Origin: Aminobacter aminovorans
Lineage (GTDB): Bacteria > Pseudomonadota > Alphaproteobacteria > Rhizobiales > Rhizobiaceae
Assembly: GCF_900445235.1 (NCBI RefSeq)
Contig: NZ_UFSM01000001.1
Coordinates: 4,931,959-4,995,958, forward strand
Length of the DNA stretch: 64,000 bases
Direction: 5' to 3'
Positions within the stretch are counted from its first letter, which is position 1; every line of letters starts with the position of its first letter. Below are positions 8,525-18,752 of this stretch, piece after piece. The notes under the pieces are model-generated. The model was not told where the DNA came from. It worked only from the letters and a program-made list of their open reading frames with translations, and did not search any database. Made by a program: the position numbers and the translations under genes.

Positions 8525-10312
8525 TCAGGCAGACTTTCTGATCTTGCTTGCGGCGATGGTCCGGTCGCGGCCGCCGGCTTTCGCTTCCAGCAGGGCGGCG
8601 TCGGCGCGCGTCACAAGTGTCTCGACCGAACCGCCCGTAGGCGAAGCCGCCACGCCTACGGATATGGAGACCGCGCCGAGAACCTGGCCGGCATGGGAGA
8701 GTGCGACGCTGCCGATCTTGTCGCGCAGCAAGTCGGCAAGCGCCACGGCGTCCGCCTCGCCAAACGACGGCAGAAGTGCCGTAAACTCTTCGCCACCGAA
8801 GCGGAAGGCATCGCCGGAAGACGCGCAGGCTTCGCGCAGGGACTGGCCGACGAATTGCATGACGAGATCGCCCGCATCGTGTCCGAACTGGTCGTTGAAG
8901 CGCTTGAAATGGTCGATGTCGATCATCAGGCAGGCGAGCGGCTCGTCCCTGCGGTCTCGGGCGTGCCGCCGCAGCGTCTCGTCGAGGAACCGACGGTTGA
9001 ACAGGCCGGTCAGCGGATCGCTCACGGCAAGGGCGGTCAGCTTCTCCTGCAATTGCAGATTGGCAATGGCGAGGCCGACATTCTCGGCGATCAGTTCGAG
9101 ATAAAGCCGCGGCCCTGCCGGCTCAAGCGCGCCATCTTCGCGCTCTTCAAGATAGAGCAGCCCGATCATGTCGCCTTGGGCGGTGAGCGGAACACAGAGC
9201 GTCGCCACCCCTGGCGGATCTACATGCTGACACGGAACGTCAGCGCCATTGACGCCACTGTGATGCGAGCGTCCGCGCCGCAGGCCCCAGCATGCGGTGG
9301 CTGGGAACTCCGACGCGGAATGTTCCGGATCGAGCCACAGGCCGGCGCGTGCCAGCGCTGTCTTGCCTTCATTGAGGACATAAAGGCCGCCGGCAAGCTC
9401 AGGGAAAATCTGGGGCGCAAAGCGCACGATCACATCAGTCAGTTCCACCTGGTCACGGCATGCCTGCACGCGGTGCATCATCTGGAGGATGAGGTCTTTC
9501 ATATGCTGGTCGGCAAGCCGTTCGGCGTCGAGCTTTTCGCGCTCGATCAGATTTGTACGGAAGCCCTCGATCGCGTCGCTCATCTCGCCGATTTCGTCGG
9601 CCCGACGATGGATCGGGAGCTCGACGCTGTAATCCTGCCTGGCCAGCCGGCTGACGATCCCGGTCATGTGGCGCAGCGGCGTCGCCACCCGTCGACTGAG
9701 AACGAAATAGAGCACCGCCAGAAACAGCGCCCCTGTGGTCGCCAGCATGATCTTGGCGACAAGGCTCCACCAGTTGCTGCGCTCGCGAGCCGCATCCAGT
9801 GTTGCAGTCGTGCGCACGGCGGTCAGGTCGCGAAAATGGGCGACCGTCTGGAGCAGCGCGTTCTGGACCCTTTCGTGCTCGGCGCCGAAGAGGGCCTCCT
9901 GTGCGGCCGCCTTGTTGCCATTCTGGTACGCTTCGATGGCCGCGGCTTCGATCTTGTCCAATTCCTCCGCCTGGCCATCGATCGCCTGTATCGCCGCCAC
10001 CTCCGCCGGCGCTGGATCGCGTGCCGCCAGTTCCGACGTGACAGCCTCCAACCGCCGTTCCGCAATCTCGCGCGCGCGGAATGCCTGGAGATGACGTTCC
10101 TCGCCACGCATCACGTAAAGCCTCGCCTCGTCGCTGCGGACTTCAGCGCCAAGGGCGAGTTCTTCGGCCAGTGTGTCGAGTGTCAGATGTTCTTCGGCCG
10201 CGGCACGCTCCTGGAGGGCGCTGTTGGACGACAGCATGAACGAAACGCCGGAAAGCGCCGTCAGGACGACAGTGATGCCGTAGGCCCAATGGGTGATCGT
10301 GGCGATTCTCAT
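8525..10312 (-). CDS. Membrane sensor diguanylate cyclase: periplasmic helical domain, HAMP, GAF, GGDEF
   Basis: 595-residue signal transducer. Order: TM1 (about 8-28), a long helical periplasmic region (30-185) resembling chemoreceptor sensor bundles, TM2 (about 188-210), HAMP (212-265), a GAF-like domain (about 285-420, including a poorly conserved Cys/His-rich insertion), then GGDEF with intact GGEEF at 506-510. It should couple an external signal to cyclic di-GMP synthesis. Start [11 protein letters not shown] at 10312: extending further would run into dapE on the other strand. Ribosome site weak. Divergent from dapE; no regulator adjacent. Confidence 0.88.
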   Translation of the reverse strand: MRIATITHWAYGITVVLTALSGVSFMLSSNSALQERAAAEEHLTLDTLAEELALGAEVRSDEARLYVMRGEERHLQAFRAREIAERRLEAVTSELAARDPAPAEVAAIQAIDGQAEELDKIEAAAIEAYQNGNKAAAQEALFGAEHERVQNALLQTVAHFRDLTAVRTTATLDAARERSNWWSLVAKIMLATTGALFLAVLYFVLSRRVATPLRHMTGIVSRLARQDYSVELPIHRRADEIGEMSDAIEGFRTNLIEREKLDAERLADQHMKDLILQMMHRVQACRDQVELTDVIVRFAPQIFPELAGGLYVLNEGKTALARAGLWLDPEHSASEFPATACWGLRRGRSHHSGVNGADVPCQHVDPPGVATLCVPLTAQGDMIGLLYLEEREDGALEPAGPRLYLELIAENVGLAIANLQLQEKLTALAVSDPLTGLFNRRFLDETLRRHARDRRDEPLACLMIDIDHFKRFNDQFGHDAGDLVMQFVGQSLREACASSGDAFRFGGEEFTALLPSFGEADAVALADLLRDKIGSVALSHAGQVLGAVSISVGVAASPTGGSVETLVTRADAALLEAKAGGRDRTIAASKIRKSA

Positions 10313-10522
10313 GCCAAGACAATAGCCGTCGCTGATTGCAGGAGACTTAAGGACAGGCTTAAAATCGCTGTTGACGTCGGCCGCTGCTACCGCGGTACCG
10401 CACCTTGGCCGTCCTGCAGGGCGGCTCGAATTCACGTCACGCTTTTGCGAAGCTGGAGGCCGACGTCGCTGGTACAATCGACCGTCGTGACAGGAACCGG
10501 CGATTCGATTATCGCTGTCGCC

Positions 10523-11710
10523 ATGAAGCTGCCTACAGATCCCGCCGAGAACCTCGCCGCCCTCATCCGCTGCCCGTCGGTTACGCCAGCCGAGGGCGGT
10601 GCGCTGACGGCACTTGAGACCATGCTGAAGCCGCTTGGCTTCGCTGTCGACCGCCCGACCTTTTCCGAGGACGGCACGCCTGACGTCGAGAACCTCTACG
10701 CGCGCCGCTCGGGCAATGGACCGCATCTGATGTTTGCCGGCCATACCGATGTGGTACCCGTCGGCGACGAGGCGGCGTGGAAGCACCCGCCGTTTTCGGC
10801 CGCGATCGACAATGGCGAGATGTATGGCCGCGGCGCGGTCGACATGAAGGGCGGCATCGCCTGCTTCATCGCCGCGGTTGCCCGCCACGTTGAAACCCAT
10901 GGCGGCCCCAGGGGTTCAGTCTCGCTGCTGATCACCGGCGACGAGGAAGGCCCTTCGATCAACGGCACGGTCAAGCTGCTCGAATGGGCGGCCTCGCGCG
11001 GCGAAAAATGGGATGCCTCGCTGGTCGGCGAACCGACAAACCCCGACGCGCTGGGCGACATGATCAAGATCGGCCGCCGCGGCTCACTGTCGGCCACCAT
11101 CAACGTCAATGGCAGGCAGGGCCATGCCGCCTACCCGCATCTCGCCGACAATCCGGTGCGCGGGCTGATGACGCTGGTCGACGCGCTGCTCAATCCCGTC
11201 TTCGACAAGGGCACCAAGGATTTCCAGCCTTCGAACCTGGAGGTCACCACCTTCGACGTCGGCAACCCGGCGACGAACGTCATTCCGGCCAGGGCGACCG
11301 CCACCTTCAACATCCGCTTCAACGAAACCTGGACGGCCGAGACGCTGCAGGCCGAGATCCACAACCGACTGGACAAGGCGAGCGGGCGCAAGAAGTACCG
11401 CAAGGGGCGCAAGGAGCCGATCGAATTCGAGCTGGTCTGGCGCGACCGGCCGAGCCACGTTTTCCTGACCCGCAACGACAAGCTGATCGACGCTCTTGCC
11501 GGATCGATCAAGCGCGTCACCGGACGCAAGCCCAAGCTGTCGACGACGGGAGGCACCTCAGACGCACGATTCATCAAGGACTACTGCCCGGTCGTCGAGT
11601 TCGGGCTTGTCGGCAAGACGATGCATATGGTCGATGAGCGTGTGCCGCTTGCCGAGCTCGAACAGCTGACACAGGTCTACCAGCAGTTCCTCGCAGACTG
11701 GTTCGGATGA
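10523..11710 (+). CDS. dapE: Succinyl-diaminopimelate desuccinylase
   Basis: Di-zinc M20-family hydrolase that removes succinate from N-succinyl-LL-diaminopimelate to give LL-DAP for lysine and peptidoglycan. 395 residues. Metal ligands and catalytic residues are visible: AGHTD (His74, Asp76), [10 protein letters not shown] (Asp107) and GDEEG (Glu141/142), with [10 protein letters not shown] and a late HMVDE His ligand. ATG 10523 ([14 protein letters not shown]) fits the family N-terminus; no strong Shine-Dalgarno is seen. A short gene follows 10 bp later, so co-transcription is likely. Confidence 0.95.
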   Translation: MKLPTDPAENLAALIRCPSVTPAEGGALTALETMLKPLGFAVDRPTFSEDGTPDVENLYARRSGNGPHLMFAGHTDVVPVGDEAAWKHPPFSAAIDNGEMYGRGAVDMKGGIACFIAAVARHVETHGGPRGSVSLLITGDEEGPSINGTVKLLEWAASRGEKWDASLVGEPTNPDALGDMIKIGRRGSLSATINVNGRQGHAAYPHLADNPVRGLMTLVDALLNPVFDKGTKDFQPSNLEVTTFDVGNPATNVIPARATATFNIRFNETWTAETLQAEIHNRLDKASGRKKYRKGRKEPIEFELVWRDRPSHVFLTRNDKLIDALAGSIKRVTGRKPKLSTTGGTSDARFIKDYCPVVEFGLVGKTMHMVDERVPLAELEQLTQVYQQFLADWFG

Positions 11711-11720
11711 CGAAAAACTG

Positions 11721-12317
11721 ATGCTGACAAGCAATGAAATCGAGCAGAACCTGGCGGGTGCCTGGCGGCTGATGCTGGGCAAAGCCGACGGCCTGCGCCT
11801 GCTCGACCTCAGCGCCGACGGCTTCTGGAATTCATTCTTTGCCATTCTGGTGGCGGTACCGGCACTCGTTGTCGGCTGGGCAGGCGTGTCAAACGACGTC
11901 GCGCTGGAGACGGCGACCTTCGCCGGACGCTTTGGCATCGTCGTGCGGCTCGCCATGGTCGATATCGGCGCCTGGGTCTTGCCGCTGATTGCGCTTGCGC
12001 TTGTGGCGCCGCGCGTCGGCATCGGGGACCGCTTCGTCCATTATGTCGTCGCCAGCAACTGGACGTCGGCGATCATCGCCTGGCTGATGTTGCCGGCGGC
12101 CCTCACCCGCATGCTGTTGCCGGCAGCTGAGAACGTCACGATGCTGTTGTCGCTGGCTGTTTTCGCCCTGTCCATGGCGTTCACCTGGCGCATGACCAAT
12201 GCCACAATCGGCAAGGGTGCGGCGATCGGATCGGCCGTCTTCACCGGCATGTTCTTCGTTTCGCTGCTGGTGCTGTTTTCGCTTCAAGCCCTGCTCGGGA
12301 TCACATTGCCGGCCTGA
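11721..12317 (+). CDS. Hypothetical integral membrane protein
   Basis: 198 residues with four to five hydrophobic helices (around 38-58, 75-98, 110-135, 137-155 and 170-195) and few charged residues. No family recognised. It starts 10 bp after the dapE stop and is probably the second cistron of that unit; in related bacteria this place is often held by an uncharacterised transporter-like protein, but I cannot name a substrate. Confidence 0.7.
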   Translation: MLTSNEIEQNLAGAWRLMLGKADGLRLLDLSADGFWNSFFAILVAVPALVVGWAGVSNDVALETATFAGRFGIVVRLAMVDIGAWVLPLIALALVAPRVGIGDRFVHYVVASNWTSAIIAWLMLPAALTRMLLPAAENVTMLLSLAVFALSMAFTWRMTNATIGKGAAIGSAVFTGMFFVSLLVLFSLQALLGITLPA

Positions 12318-12333
12318 CCCGCCGCCATGGAGC

Positions 12334-13500
12334 TCAACGCCAGGCAGCCGCAGCTGCGCCCAGCATCAGCACCGCCGCAACGATGGACGAGGCGGCGAAG
12401 CCGTAGCTGGCATAGAGCGGACCGAAGGCGGTGGTGCCGACCGACACGGCGAGATAGGTCACCGCGCTGTTCAGCCCCATGATGGTGCCACGCCTGCCAG
12501 GGTCGAGCATCGACAGGCGCATGACCAGCACGTTCAGCCCGAAATGGTTGCCCAGCCCCCACAAGGCCATGGTGGCGATCAGCACGGCAAAATTGCCTGC
12601 AACGGCTGATATCAGCACATAGATGGCCGCCACGCCGAGATAGGCGATCGGCATGACGCGCCGGGCACCGAGCCGGTCGACGATGCCGTCGAGCAGTGCT
12701 GCGGCACCGAAACCGATGCCGTAGGAAATAGCGGCCAGGCCGTTGGCGCTGACCGGCCGGCCGAGCGCCTGGTGCAAATGGTCGCCGAGATAGCCATAGA
12801 CGCCGTAGAACGCCGTCATGAAGGCACCGCAGGCAATCAGCAGCGGCACGATTCCAGGCGTTGCCAGCGCCCCCAGCGGTGCGGGCGCGACACCTCCGGC
12901 AGGCTTGTCGTCCGCAGACATCGCTGAAATCGCCAGAAGCGCGATGGCCGCGAGCAGTGCCACTGCTGCAAATACCGCGCGCCAGTGAACGAGGTCGGCG
13001 AGCACCGCCGACAGAGACACGCCTGCTACCATCGACAGCGTCCAGCCAGTCAGCACGACGCCAATGGTCCCGCTCTCGCGGCCCGGAGGCGCTACTGCAG
13101 CGGCGCTGGCATAGATCGCCGGCAGTGCAATGCCAGCGGCAATGCCGGCGATCAATTGTGCTGCGACCAGCACGATGACCTGAGGTGCAGCAGCACTCGC
13201 CACAAGGGCTACGGCCAGCAGCGCCAGCGCGCATTGCAGCATGCGCTTGGCGCCGAAGCGGTCGATGTAGCGGGCAAGGAACAGGGCACTCGCCGCGGTG
13301 CCCAATCCGAATGCCGACGCCGCCGTCATGACCGTGGGCACGGAACTGCCGAAGCCAACCGCTACCTCGGGCGCGATCGGTCCGAGGACCAGCGAATTGG
13401 AGCCGATGACGGCAATGCAGCCCGTCAGCAGATAGGCGGCCCTGGGGATGCGGGCCACGGGTTCGGCTAGGGCAGGTAACAATTGATCAGAGTTCGACAT
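12334..13500 (-). CDS. MFS transporter, 12-TM DHA1-like
   Basis: 388-residue inner-membrane exporter. Twelve hydrophobic segments are apparent; the loop between TM2 and TM3 carries LARYIDRFGAKRML (motif A variant), and TM5 has GWTLSMVAGVSLSAVLAD (motif C-like, typical of antiporters). It faces an AsnC-type regulator across a 48-bp divergent gap, suggesting that regulator controls it, perhaps for amino-acid or drug export. Substrate not deducible. Confidence 0.86.
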   Translation of the reverse strand: MSNSDQLLPALAEPVARIPRAAYLLTGCIAVIGSNSLVLGPIAPEVAVGFGSSVPTVMTAASAFGLGTAASALFLARYIDRFGAKRMLQCALALLAVALVASAAAPQVIVLVAAQLIAGIAAGIALPAIYASAAAVAPPGRESGTIGVVLTGWTLSMVAGVSLSAVLADLVHWRAVFAAVALLAAIALLAISAMSADDKPAGGVAPAPLGALATPGIVPLLIACGAFMTAFYGVYGYLGDHLHQALGRPVSANGLAAISYGIGFGAAALLDGIVDRLGARRVMPIAYLGVAAIYVLISAVAGNFAVLIATMALWGLGNHFGLNVLVMRLSMLDPGRRGTIMGLNSAVTYLAVSVGTTAFGPLYASYGFAASSIVAAVLMLGAAAAAWR

Positions 13501-13548
13501 GAGCGCATATTCGCCGAATGATGTTCAGCTTCAACGGAGAATTTCCCG

Positions 13549-14088
13549 ATGGATGAAGAAACAGACACCGTTCGGCAGAACCGTTTGCCGGAGCGCACGG
13601 TCGACGCGGCCGACCGAAGGCTGTTAGGCGTCCTGGTCGAGGACGCGACAGTCTCCTACGCCGAGTTGGGCGAAAAAGCCGGCCTGTCGGCGCCGGCAGC
13701 ACACGAACGGGTCAAGCGCATGCGCCGGTCAGGCGCCATCCGCCAGACCGTGGCGATGCCAGATCCCAAGGCGATGGGCAAGCCCTTGCTGGCCTTCGTC
13801 CATGTCGACACGAGGGGCTGGGGCAAGACACCCGAACTGATGGCCGTTTCGTCGTTTCCCGAGGTCGAGGAGATACACACCGTTGCCGGCGACGCCTGCC
13901 TGCTGCTCAAGGTGCGGACCGAGGACACGCGCGCGCTCGAAGGGCTTCTTGCGCGCCTCTACGACACGCCGGGCGTAACTTCGACACGCAGCTATGTCGT
14001 GCTGTCGACCTATCTGGAACGGCCAGTGCAGCCTGGCATCACCCAAGACTGGCCGGCGCCCAAGCACATGGCGCAGCCGCTGTATTAG
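13549..14088 (+). CDS. Lrp/AsnC family transcriptional regulator
   Basis: 179-residue regulator: N-terminal helix-turn-helix (about 20-75; DRRLLGVLVEDATVSYAELGEKAGLS) and C-terminal RAM ligand-binding/oligomerisation domain (about 83-165, VEEIHTVAGDACLLLKV). GGAG precedes the ATG. It diverges from the MFS gene with only 48 bp between starts, the common arrangement for a local regulator of its exporter. Effector likely an amino acid, by family. Stop is 3 bp from the convergent truA stop. Confidence 0.9.
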   Translation: MDEETDTVRQNRLPERTVDAADRRLLGVLVEDATVSYAELGEKAGLSAPAAHERVKRMRRSGAIRQTVAMPDPKAMGKPLLAFVHVDTRGWGKTPELMAVSSFPEVEEIHTVAGDACLLLKVRTEDTRALEGLLARLYDTPGVTSTRSYVVLSTYLERPVQPGITQDWPAPKHMAQPLY

Positions 14089-14091
14089 GAG

Positions 14092-14844
14092 CTAGGTCAC
14101 CGGGTAGTCGACGCCGCTGAGATACAGCCCATCGGGCGGCGCCACCTGACCGCAGGCGGCCCGATTGCGCGCCTCGAGTGCTGCCTTGAGATCGTCGGCT
14201 GTCCATCCGCCTTCGCCGACCCGTTTCAGGCTGCCGACCATCGAGCGGACCTGGTTGTGCAGGAACGAGCGCGCTGACGTCCTGACCTCGATCACGTCGT
14301 CAATACGCGCCACGTCGAGTTGGGCGAGCGTCCGCAGCGGACTGTTGGCCTGGCACTGGGTAGAGCGGAAGGTGGTGAAATCATGTCGGCCAAGCAAAAG
14401 CTTGGCGGCGGCCGCCATCGCCTCGTGGTCGAGCCGCTTGGGCACCCACCAGACCTTGCCGCGGTCGAGTGCTGCCGGCGCACGGCGGTTGAGGATGCGG
14501 TATATGTAGTGCCGGCCCGTGGCGGAGAAGCGGGCGTCGAATTCATCCGGCACCTGCCGCGCGGCGAGAATGGCAACGGTTTCGCCGGCCATCTGCAGAT
14601 GTGCGTTGACGGCGTCGCGCACCTTGTCGTCGGCCCACGCCTTGGTCAGGTCGGCATGGGCAACCTGCGCGGTGGCATGCACGCCGGCATCGGTGCGACC
14701 AGCGCCACGCAACGAGATTTCGTCGCCCGAAAATTTCAGAATCGCCTGCTCGATCGCCGCCTGCACGGTATGCAGGCCGGCTTGCCGCTGCCACCCGGCA
14801 TAGGCACGACCGTCATATTCGAGATCGAGGCGATAGCGCGGCAT
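14092..14844 (-). CDS. truA: tRNA pseudouridine(38-40) synthase
   Basis: Isomerises uridines 38-40 in the anticodon arm of many tRNAs. 250 residues beginning [19 protein letters not shown], the family N-terminus. The catalytic Asp52 lies in GRTDAGVHA; later motifs RYIYRI-like ([10 protein letters not shown]), FTTFRS and [12 protein letters not shown] are intact. Lies 22 bp after a GNAT gene in the def-fmt-GNAT-truA run on the minus strand. Confidence 0.95.
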   Translation of the reverse strand: MPRYRLDLEYDGRAYAGWQRQAGLHTVQAAIEQAILKFSGDEISLRGAGRTDAGVHATAQVAHADLTKAWADDKVRDAVNAHLQMAGETVAILAARQVPDEFDARFSATGRHYIYRILNRRAPAALDRGKVWWVPKRLDHEAMAAAAKLLLGRHDFTTFRSTQCQANSPLRTLAQLDVARIDDVIEVRTSARSFLHNQVRSMVGSLKRVGEGGWTADDLKAALEARNRAACGQVAPPDGLYLSGVDYPVT

Positions 14845-14866
14845 ATGCTGTGAAAACGCCGGCCGC

Positions 14867-15376
14867 TTACGCGGCCAGAGCCGTACCGAAGGCCGAGGCG
14901 TAGACCAGCTTGCCGGTCTCGGGCGCATCGCCCCAGGCCAGTGCCTGGAGTGCGTCGCACTGGTAGTCGCTTTCGAACCCTGCTGCGCGGTCGTGGCTAT
15001 AGCCGAAACGGCCGTAATAGGCCGGATCGCCAAGCACCACCGCCAGCGTCTCGCCGGCGTCCTTGAGCCGGATATGGGCTTCGCGGACCAGCGCGCCACC
15101 GATGCCGGTGCCGTGGAAATCGGGCTCGACTGCCAGCGGAGCGAGTGCGACCGCCGGAACCGTCTTGCCGCCGTTCTGGATGTAAAGCCTGGAAAACAGG
15201 ATGTGGCCAACCACATCGCCGTCCTCTTCGGCCACCAGTTCGACGACCGCGTCGCCTTCGGCAACCAGCGCATCGACGAGACCGGCCTCGGCCTGCTGCC
15301 CGAAGGCGTGTTCTTCTACGAGGCGGATCGCCTCGCGGTCGCGGGGCGTAGCCGCCCGAATCGACATCATGCTCAT
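14867..15376 (-). CDS. GNAT family N-acetyltransferase
   Basis: 169-residue acetyl-CoA-dependent acetyltransferase fold, YhbS-like. The acetyl-CoA loop is [15 protein letters not shown], and [12 protein letters not shown] near the C-terminus is typical of this subgroup. The ATG overlaps the fmt stop (ATGA), so it is translationally coupled to fmt. Substrate unknown. Its placement between fmt and truA is notable because those two are usually direct neighbours in this order of bacteria (from memory). Confidence 0.85.
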   Translation of the reverse strand: MSMMSIRAATPRDREAIRLVEEHAFGQQAEAGLVDALVAEGDAVVELVAEEDGDVVGHILFSRLYIQNGGKTVPAVALAPLAVEPDFHGTGIGGALVREAHIRLKDAGETLAVVLGDPAYYGRFGYSHDRAAGFESDYQCDALQALAWGDAPETGKLVYASAFGTALAA

Positions 15377-16308
15377 GACAACTTCATTCCTTTTTCGATC
15401 TTGGCACCGCGCAGGAACTCATCCGCGGTGACGGGTTTACCTCCCGCCCTTTGTACCTCGACCAGCCTGACGGCAGCTTCGCCGCAGGCAATCTCCAACC
15501 GGTCGTCGAGAACCGTTCCCGGCTCTCCCTGTCCGGCGGCGCGTTGCGAGCGCAACAGCTTCAAGCGCTCGGTTCGTCCGCCGATTTCGATTTCGCACCA
15601 TGCGCCGGGGAAGGGCGATAGGCCGCGGATATTGTTGTCGACCGCCGTCGCCGGGAAGGTCCAATCGATCCGCGTCTCCGCTTTATCGATTTTTTTGGCG
15701 TAGGTCACGCCTTCCGATCGCTGCGGCATTGTTTCCAGCCTGCCTGCTTCGAGCTCGGCCAGCGCCTCGACCATCAGCAAAGCCCCCACCACCATCAGAC
15801 GGTCGTGCAGCTCGCCAGCCGTCATGTCGGGTCCAATCGCGACTTTTTCAAGTCGCGCCACCGGCCCGGTGTCCAATCCCTCTTCCATCTGCATGACCAT
15901 CATGCCAGTCTCCGTGTCGCCCGCCATGATGGCGCGCTGGATAGGAGCCGCCCCGCGCCAACGCGGAAGAAGCGAGGCATGGCCGTTATAACAGCCCAGT
16001 CGCGTGCCTTCGAGAATGGGTTTCGGCAGCAGCAGGCCATAGGCGACGACGACGGCGACATCGGCCTCGAGGCCGGCGAAGGCGACCTGCTCGGCCTCGC
16101 CTTTCAGCGACAGCGGCGTGCGTATCTCGATGCCCAGCCGCTCGGCCTCGCGCTGCACCGGCGACGGCGTCAGCTCAAGCCCGCGACGGCCGGCAGCGCG
16201 CGGCGGCTGCGAATAGACGGCAACGACCTCGTGGCCGGCCTCTGATATTGCGCGTAGCGTCGGCACGGAAAAATCCGGCGTACCCATAAAGATGACACGA
16301 AGGCTCAT
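15373..16308 (-). CDS. fmt: Methionyl-tRNA formyltransferase
   Basis: Formylates initiator Met-tRNA using 10-formyl-tetrahydrofolate. 311 residues from [18 protein letters not shown]. The folate-binding/catalytic stretch reads [17 protein letters not shown]: Asn and His are kept, with Gly where Val or Ile is usual between them, and the catalytic Asp follows in [10 protein letters not shown]. The frame extends to 16371, but the MSLRVIF start fits the family. C-terminal tRNA-binding OB-like domain present. Downstream of def, upstream of a coupled GNAT. Confidence 0.95.
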   Translation of the reverse strand: MSLRVIFMGTPDFSVPTLRAISEAGHEVVAVYSQPPRAAGRRGLELTPSPVQREAERLGIEIRTPLSLKGEAEQVAFAGLEADVAVVVAYGLLLPKPILEGTRLGCYNGHASLLPRWRGAAPIQRAIMAGDTETGMMVMQMEEGLDTGPVARLEKVAIGPDMTAGELHDRLMVVGALLMVEALAELEAGRLETMPQRSEGVTYAKKIDKAETRIDWTFPATAVDNNIRGLSPFPGAWCEIEIGGRTERLKLLRSQRAAGQGEPGTVLDDRLEIACGEAAVRLVEVQRAGGKPVTADEFLRGAKIEKGMKLS

Positions 16309-16424
16309 TCTGCCAGGCAATCCCGCACAGCCCCGGGCGGCGTCGGCCGACCGTTCAGGCCATCGCTTCAAAAGGGTTTACAAGCTTCAGGTCAAGCCCG
16401 TCGAAGTTGCTGGCCAGCCAAGCC

Positions 16425-16955
16425 CTACCCCACCATGCGGCTCGGCGGACGGTCCTTGGCGAGCTTCTTGAACTTCTTCATCACCATGTCGCGCTTGAGC
16501 TTGGAGATGTAGTCGATGAACAGAACGCCGTCCAAATGGTCGATCTCATGCTGCAGGCAGGTGGCCAACAGGCCGTCGGCCTCGACTTCCTGCTCCTTGG
16601 CATTCTCATCAAGATATTTGACCCGCACCTTGGCCGGGCGCTCGACCTCGGCATAATAATCCGGGATCGACAGACAGCCTTCCTCATAGACAGAGCGGTC
16701 GTCGCTGCGCGAAACGATCTCGGGATTGATGACCGTCATCGGCGCCGGCTCCTCGCCTTCCTTGGCAAGGTCGATCACCAGCATGCGCAGCGGCTCGCCA
16801 ACCTGGATGGCCGCAAGGCCGATGCCCGGCGCGTCATACATGGTGTCGAGCATGTCGCGCGCGAATTTGCGGGTGGCGTCGTCGATGCGCTCGACCGGCT
16901 TGGAAACCAGGCGCAGGAGCGGATCGGGCAGGATGATGAGCGGCTTGATAGTCAT
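16425..16955 (-). CDS. def: Peptide deformylase
   Basis: Iron/zinc hydrolase removing the formyl group from nascent proteins. 176 residues from [15 protein letters not shown]. All three motifs are intact: [10 protein letters not shown] (46-53), EEGCLSIP with metal ligand Cys94, and QHEIDH with ligands His136/His140 and catalytic Glu137. Upstream ATG 16961 and TTG 16964 are also in frame, none with a clear ribosome site. First gene of the def-fmt-GNAT-truA group. Confidence 0.95.
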   Translation of the reverse strand: MTIKPLIILPDPLLRLVSKPVERIDDATRKFARDMLDTMYDAPGIGLAAIQVGEPLRMLVIDLAKEGEEPAPMTVINPEIVSRSDDRSVYEEGCLSIPDYYAEVERPAKVRVKYLDENAKEQEVEADGLLATCLQHEIDHLDGVLFIDYISKLKRDMVMKKFKKLAKDRPPSRMVG

Positions 16956-17058
16956 GCGCATCAACTAGGATGTCAGGCGAAAACCGTCAACAGGGCTCGA
17001 TCCGGGATGTTCCCCTTTTGATCTGACCCATTGGTGCGAATCGGCTATGGTGCGGGCC

Positions 17059-18312
17059 ATGAACGAGCTTTCCAGCATCCTGTCCTCCCCCATCGCCCAG
17101 CTTGGCGCCTCCATGCTCACGCTCGGGCAAGCCATGTTGTTCGCCGCCCTCCTGTTCGTCGCGCTGGTCGTCGTCCTGATGGTCGCGCTGTGGCGCTCGG
17201 CCAAGGCACGCGCGGTTGCTGCCGCGGAGGCCGCCGACCACGCCCGCGATGCCGAGGCCCGCATGGCGGGCATCCTGCAGGCGCAGGCCGAGATGCAGGG
17301 ACGGTTGGGCACGGTGGCCGAAATCTTCGGGTCGCGCCAGGCGGAGCTGACCCAGTCGCTCAGCCAGCGGCTCGACGCCATGACCGGCCGCCTTGGCCAG
17401 ACCATGGCCGAGCAGACCAAGTCGACGCATGACAGCCTGGCCAAGCTGCAGGAACGGCTGGCAGTCATCGACACCGCCCAGGGCAACATCCAGTCGCTCG
17501 CCGGCCAGGTGGTGCAGTTGCAGGCGATCCTGTCCAACAAGCAGACGCGCGGCGCTTTCGGCCAGTCGCGCATGGAAGCCATCGTCGCCGACGGCCTGCC
17601 GCTCGGCGCCTATGAATTCCAGGCGACGCTGTCGAACAACAATCGGCCGGACTGCCTGGTCAAGATGCCGAACGGCGCGCCGTCGCTGGTGATCGACGCC
17701 AAATTTCCGCTCGAGGCCTGGAATGCCATCCGGGCCGCAGCCGATGCCGAGGGTGCGTCAGACGCGCAGAAATATGCCGCCCAGGCTTTCCGGCGCGATC
17801 TCGAGGTCCACATCAAGGCCATCGCCGACAAATACCTGATCTCGGGCGAGACCCAAGACACGGCATTCATGTTCGTGCCCTCGGAATCGATCTTCGCCGA
17901 GATCCACGAGAACTTCGAATCGCTGGTGCATAGGGCCCACCGCGCCCGGATCGTTATCGTCTCGCCGTCGCTCCTGATGCTGTCGATCCAGGTCATCCAG
18001 GCGATCCTCAAGGACGCCCGCATGCGCGAACAGGCCCATCTCATTCAGGGCGAGGTCATCCGCCTGATGGAGGATGTCGGCCGCCTCGACGAACGCGTGC
18101 GCAAGCTGCAGACGCATTTCGGCCAGGCCAGCAAGGACATCGATGACATCCTGGTGTCGTCGTCCAAGGTCACCAAGCGCGGCGAGAAGATCGAAGCCTT
18201 GGAGTTCGGCAGCGGCCATGCCGCCGAATCCGAGGAAGCGCCGCGGCAGCCCGCGCGTGCGGCCGATTCCAAGACCGGCCAGCTCCGCCTGCGCGTCGTG
18301 GAAGAAGATTAG
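17059..18312 (+). CDS. rmuC: DNA recombination protein RmuC
   Basis: 417 residues: one N-terminal membrane helix (about 25-48), a long coiled coil (50-150), then the nuclease-fold RmuC domain (FGQSRMEAIVADGLP onward) with NRPDCLVKMP and VIDAKFPLEAW, the PD-(D/E)XK-like core. The family limits inversions between short repeats and is linked to phage/plasmid restriction in recent work. Start ATG 17059 (MNELSSIL) is preferred over 17047. Stop overlaps the convergent GFA gene by 4 bp. Confidence 0.92.
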   Translation: MNELSSILSSPIAQLGASMLTLGQAMLFAALLFVALVVVLMVALWRSAKARAVAAAEAADHARDAEARMAGILQAQAEMQGRLGTVAEIFGSRQAELTQSLSQRLDAMTGRLGQTMAEQTKSTHDSLAKLQERLAVIDTAQGNIQSLAGQVVQLQAILSNKQTRGAFGQSRMEAIVADGLPLGAYEFQATLSNNNRPDCLVKMPNGAPSLVIDAKFPLEAWNAIRAAADAEGASDAQKYAAQAFRRDLEVHIKAIADKYLISGETQDTAFMFVPSESIFAEIHENFESLVHRAHRARIVIVSPSLLMLSIQVIQAILKDARMREQAHLIQGEVIRLMEDVGRLDERVRKLQTHFGQASKDIDDILVSSSKVTKRGEKIEALEFGSGHAAESEEAPRQPARAADSKTGQLRLRVVEED

Positions 18313-18710
18313 GCCTTCTCCACCGTCTCCATGCCGTCGAACTCCGGCAGCCAGTGCAGCGCCGAGCGATACCAGACCTGCTTGCGCGGCACCAATTGCT
18401 CGCGCTGGTCCGAGGTGCCGGTCCTCAGCCCATAGACCTTGGGCCCATCGCCCACGGAAGTGGCGAACAGGTGCGAGCCGCATTCGGGGCAGAAGCCCTG
18501 CGCACGCTTGTTGCCGCTCTCGCCTGTCTTGACGTAGATTTTCGGCACTCCCGAAAACGCGATCTTGTCCTCCGGCACCGGCACGGTGACGCGAAAAGCC
18601 GTTCCGGTCAGCTTCTGGCAATCGGTGCAATGACAGATGGCCGTCTTTTCGGGGTCGACTTCGGCCTTGTAGGTAATGGCGCCGCAATGGCATCCGCCTT
18701 CGATCTGCAC
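18309..18710 (-). CDS. GFA family (Gfa/CENP-V fold) zinc protein
   Basis: 133-residue protein of the glutathione-dependent formaldehyde-activating enzyme-like fold. Zinc cysteines are clear: GGCHCGAI (Cys7, Cys9), CHCTDCQK (Cys26, 28, 31) and FCPECGS. Most members have no proven activity on formaldehyde, so the function remains open. 42 bp downstream of the CDF transporter on the same strand. Confidence 0.88.
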   Translation of the reverse strand: MQIEGGCHCGAITYKAEVDPEKTAICHCTDCQKLTGTAFRVTVPVPEDKIAFSGVPKIYVKTGESGNKRAQGFCPECGSHLFATSVGDGPKVYGLRTGTSDQREQLVPRKQVWYRSALHWLPEFDGMETVEKA

Positions 18711-18752
18711 TTCGAAATCCTCCTGTCCTGCAACGCGCGGTTCCGCGGCACA

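Noticed and set aside
8693..11710. A very long plus-strand open frame (about 1000 codons) covering the HAMP-GAF-GGDEF gene and dapE
   Set aside because: Only the last 395 codons are a real protein (dapE). The rest is antisense to the GGDEF gene, which has clear motifs in its own frame; the openness reflects GC-rich codon structure.
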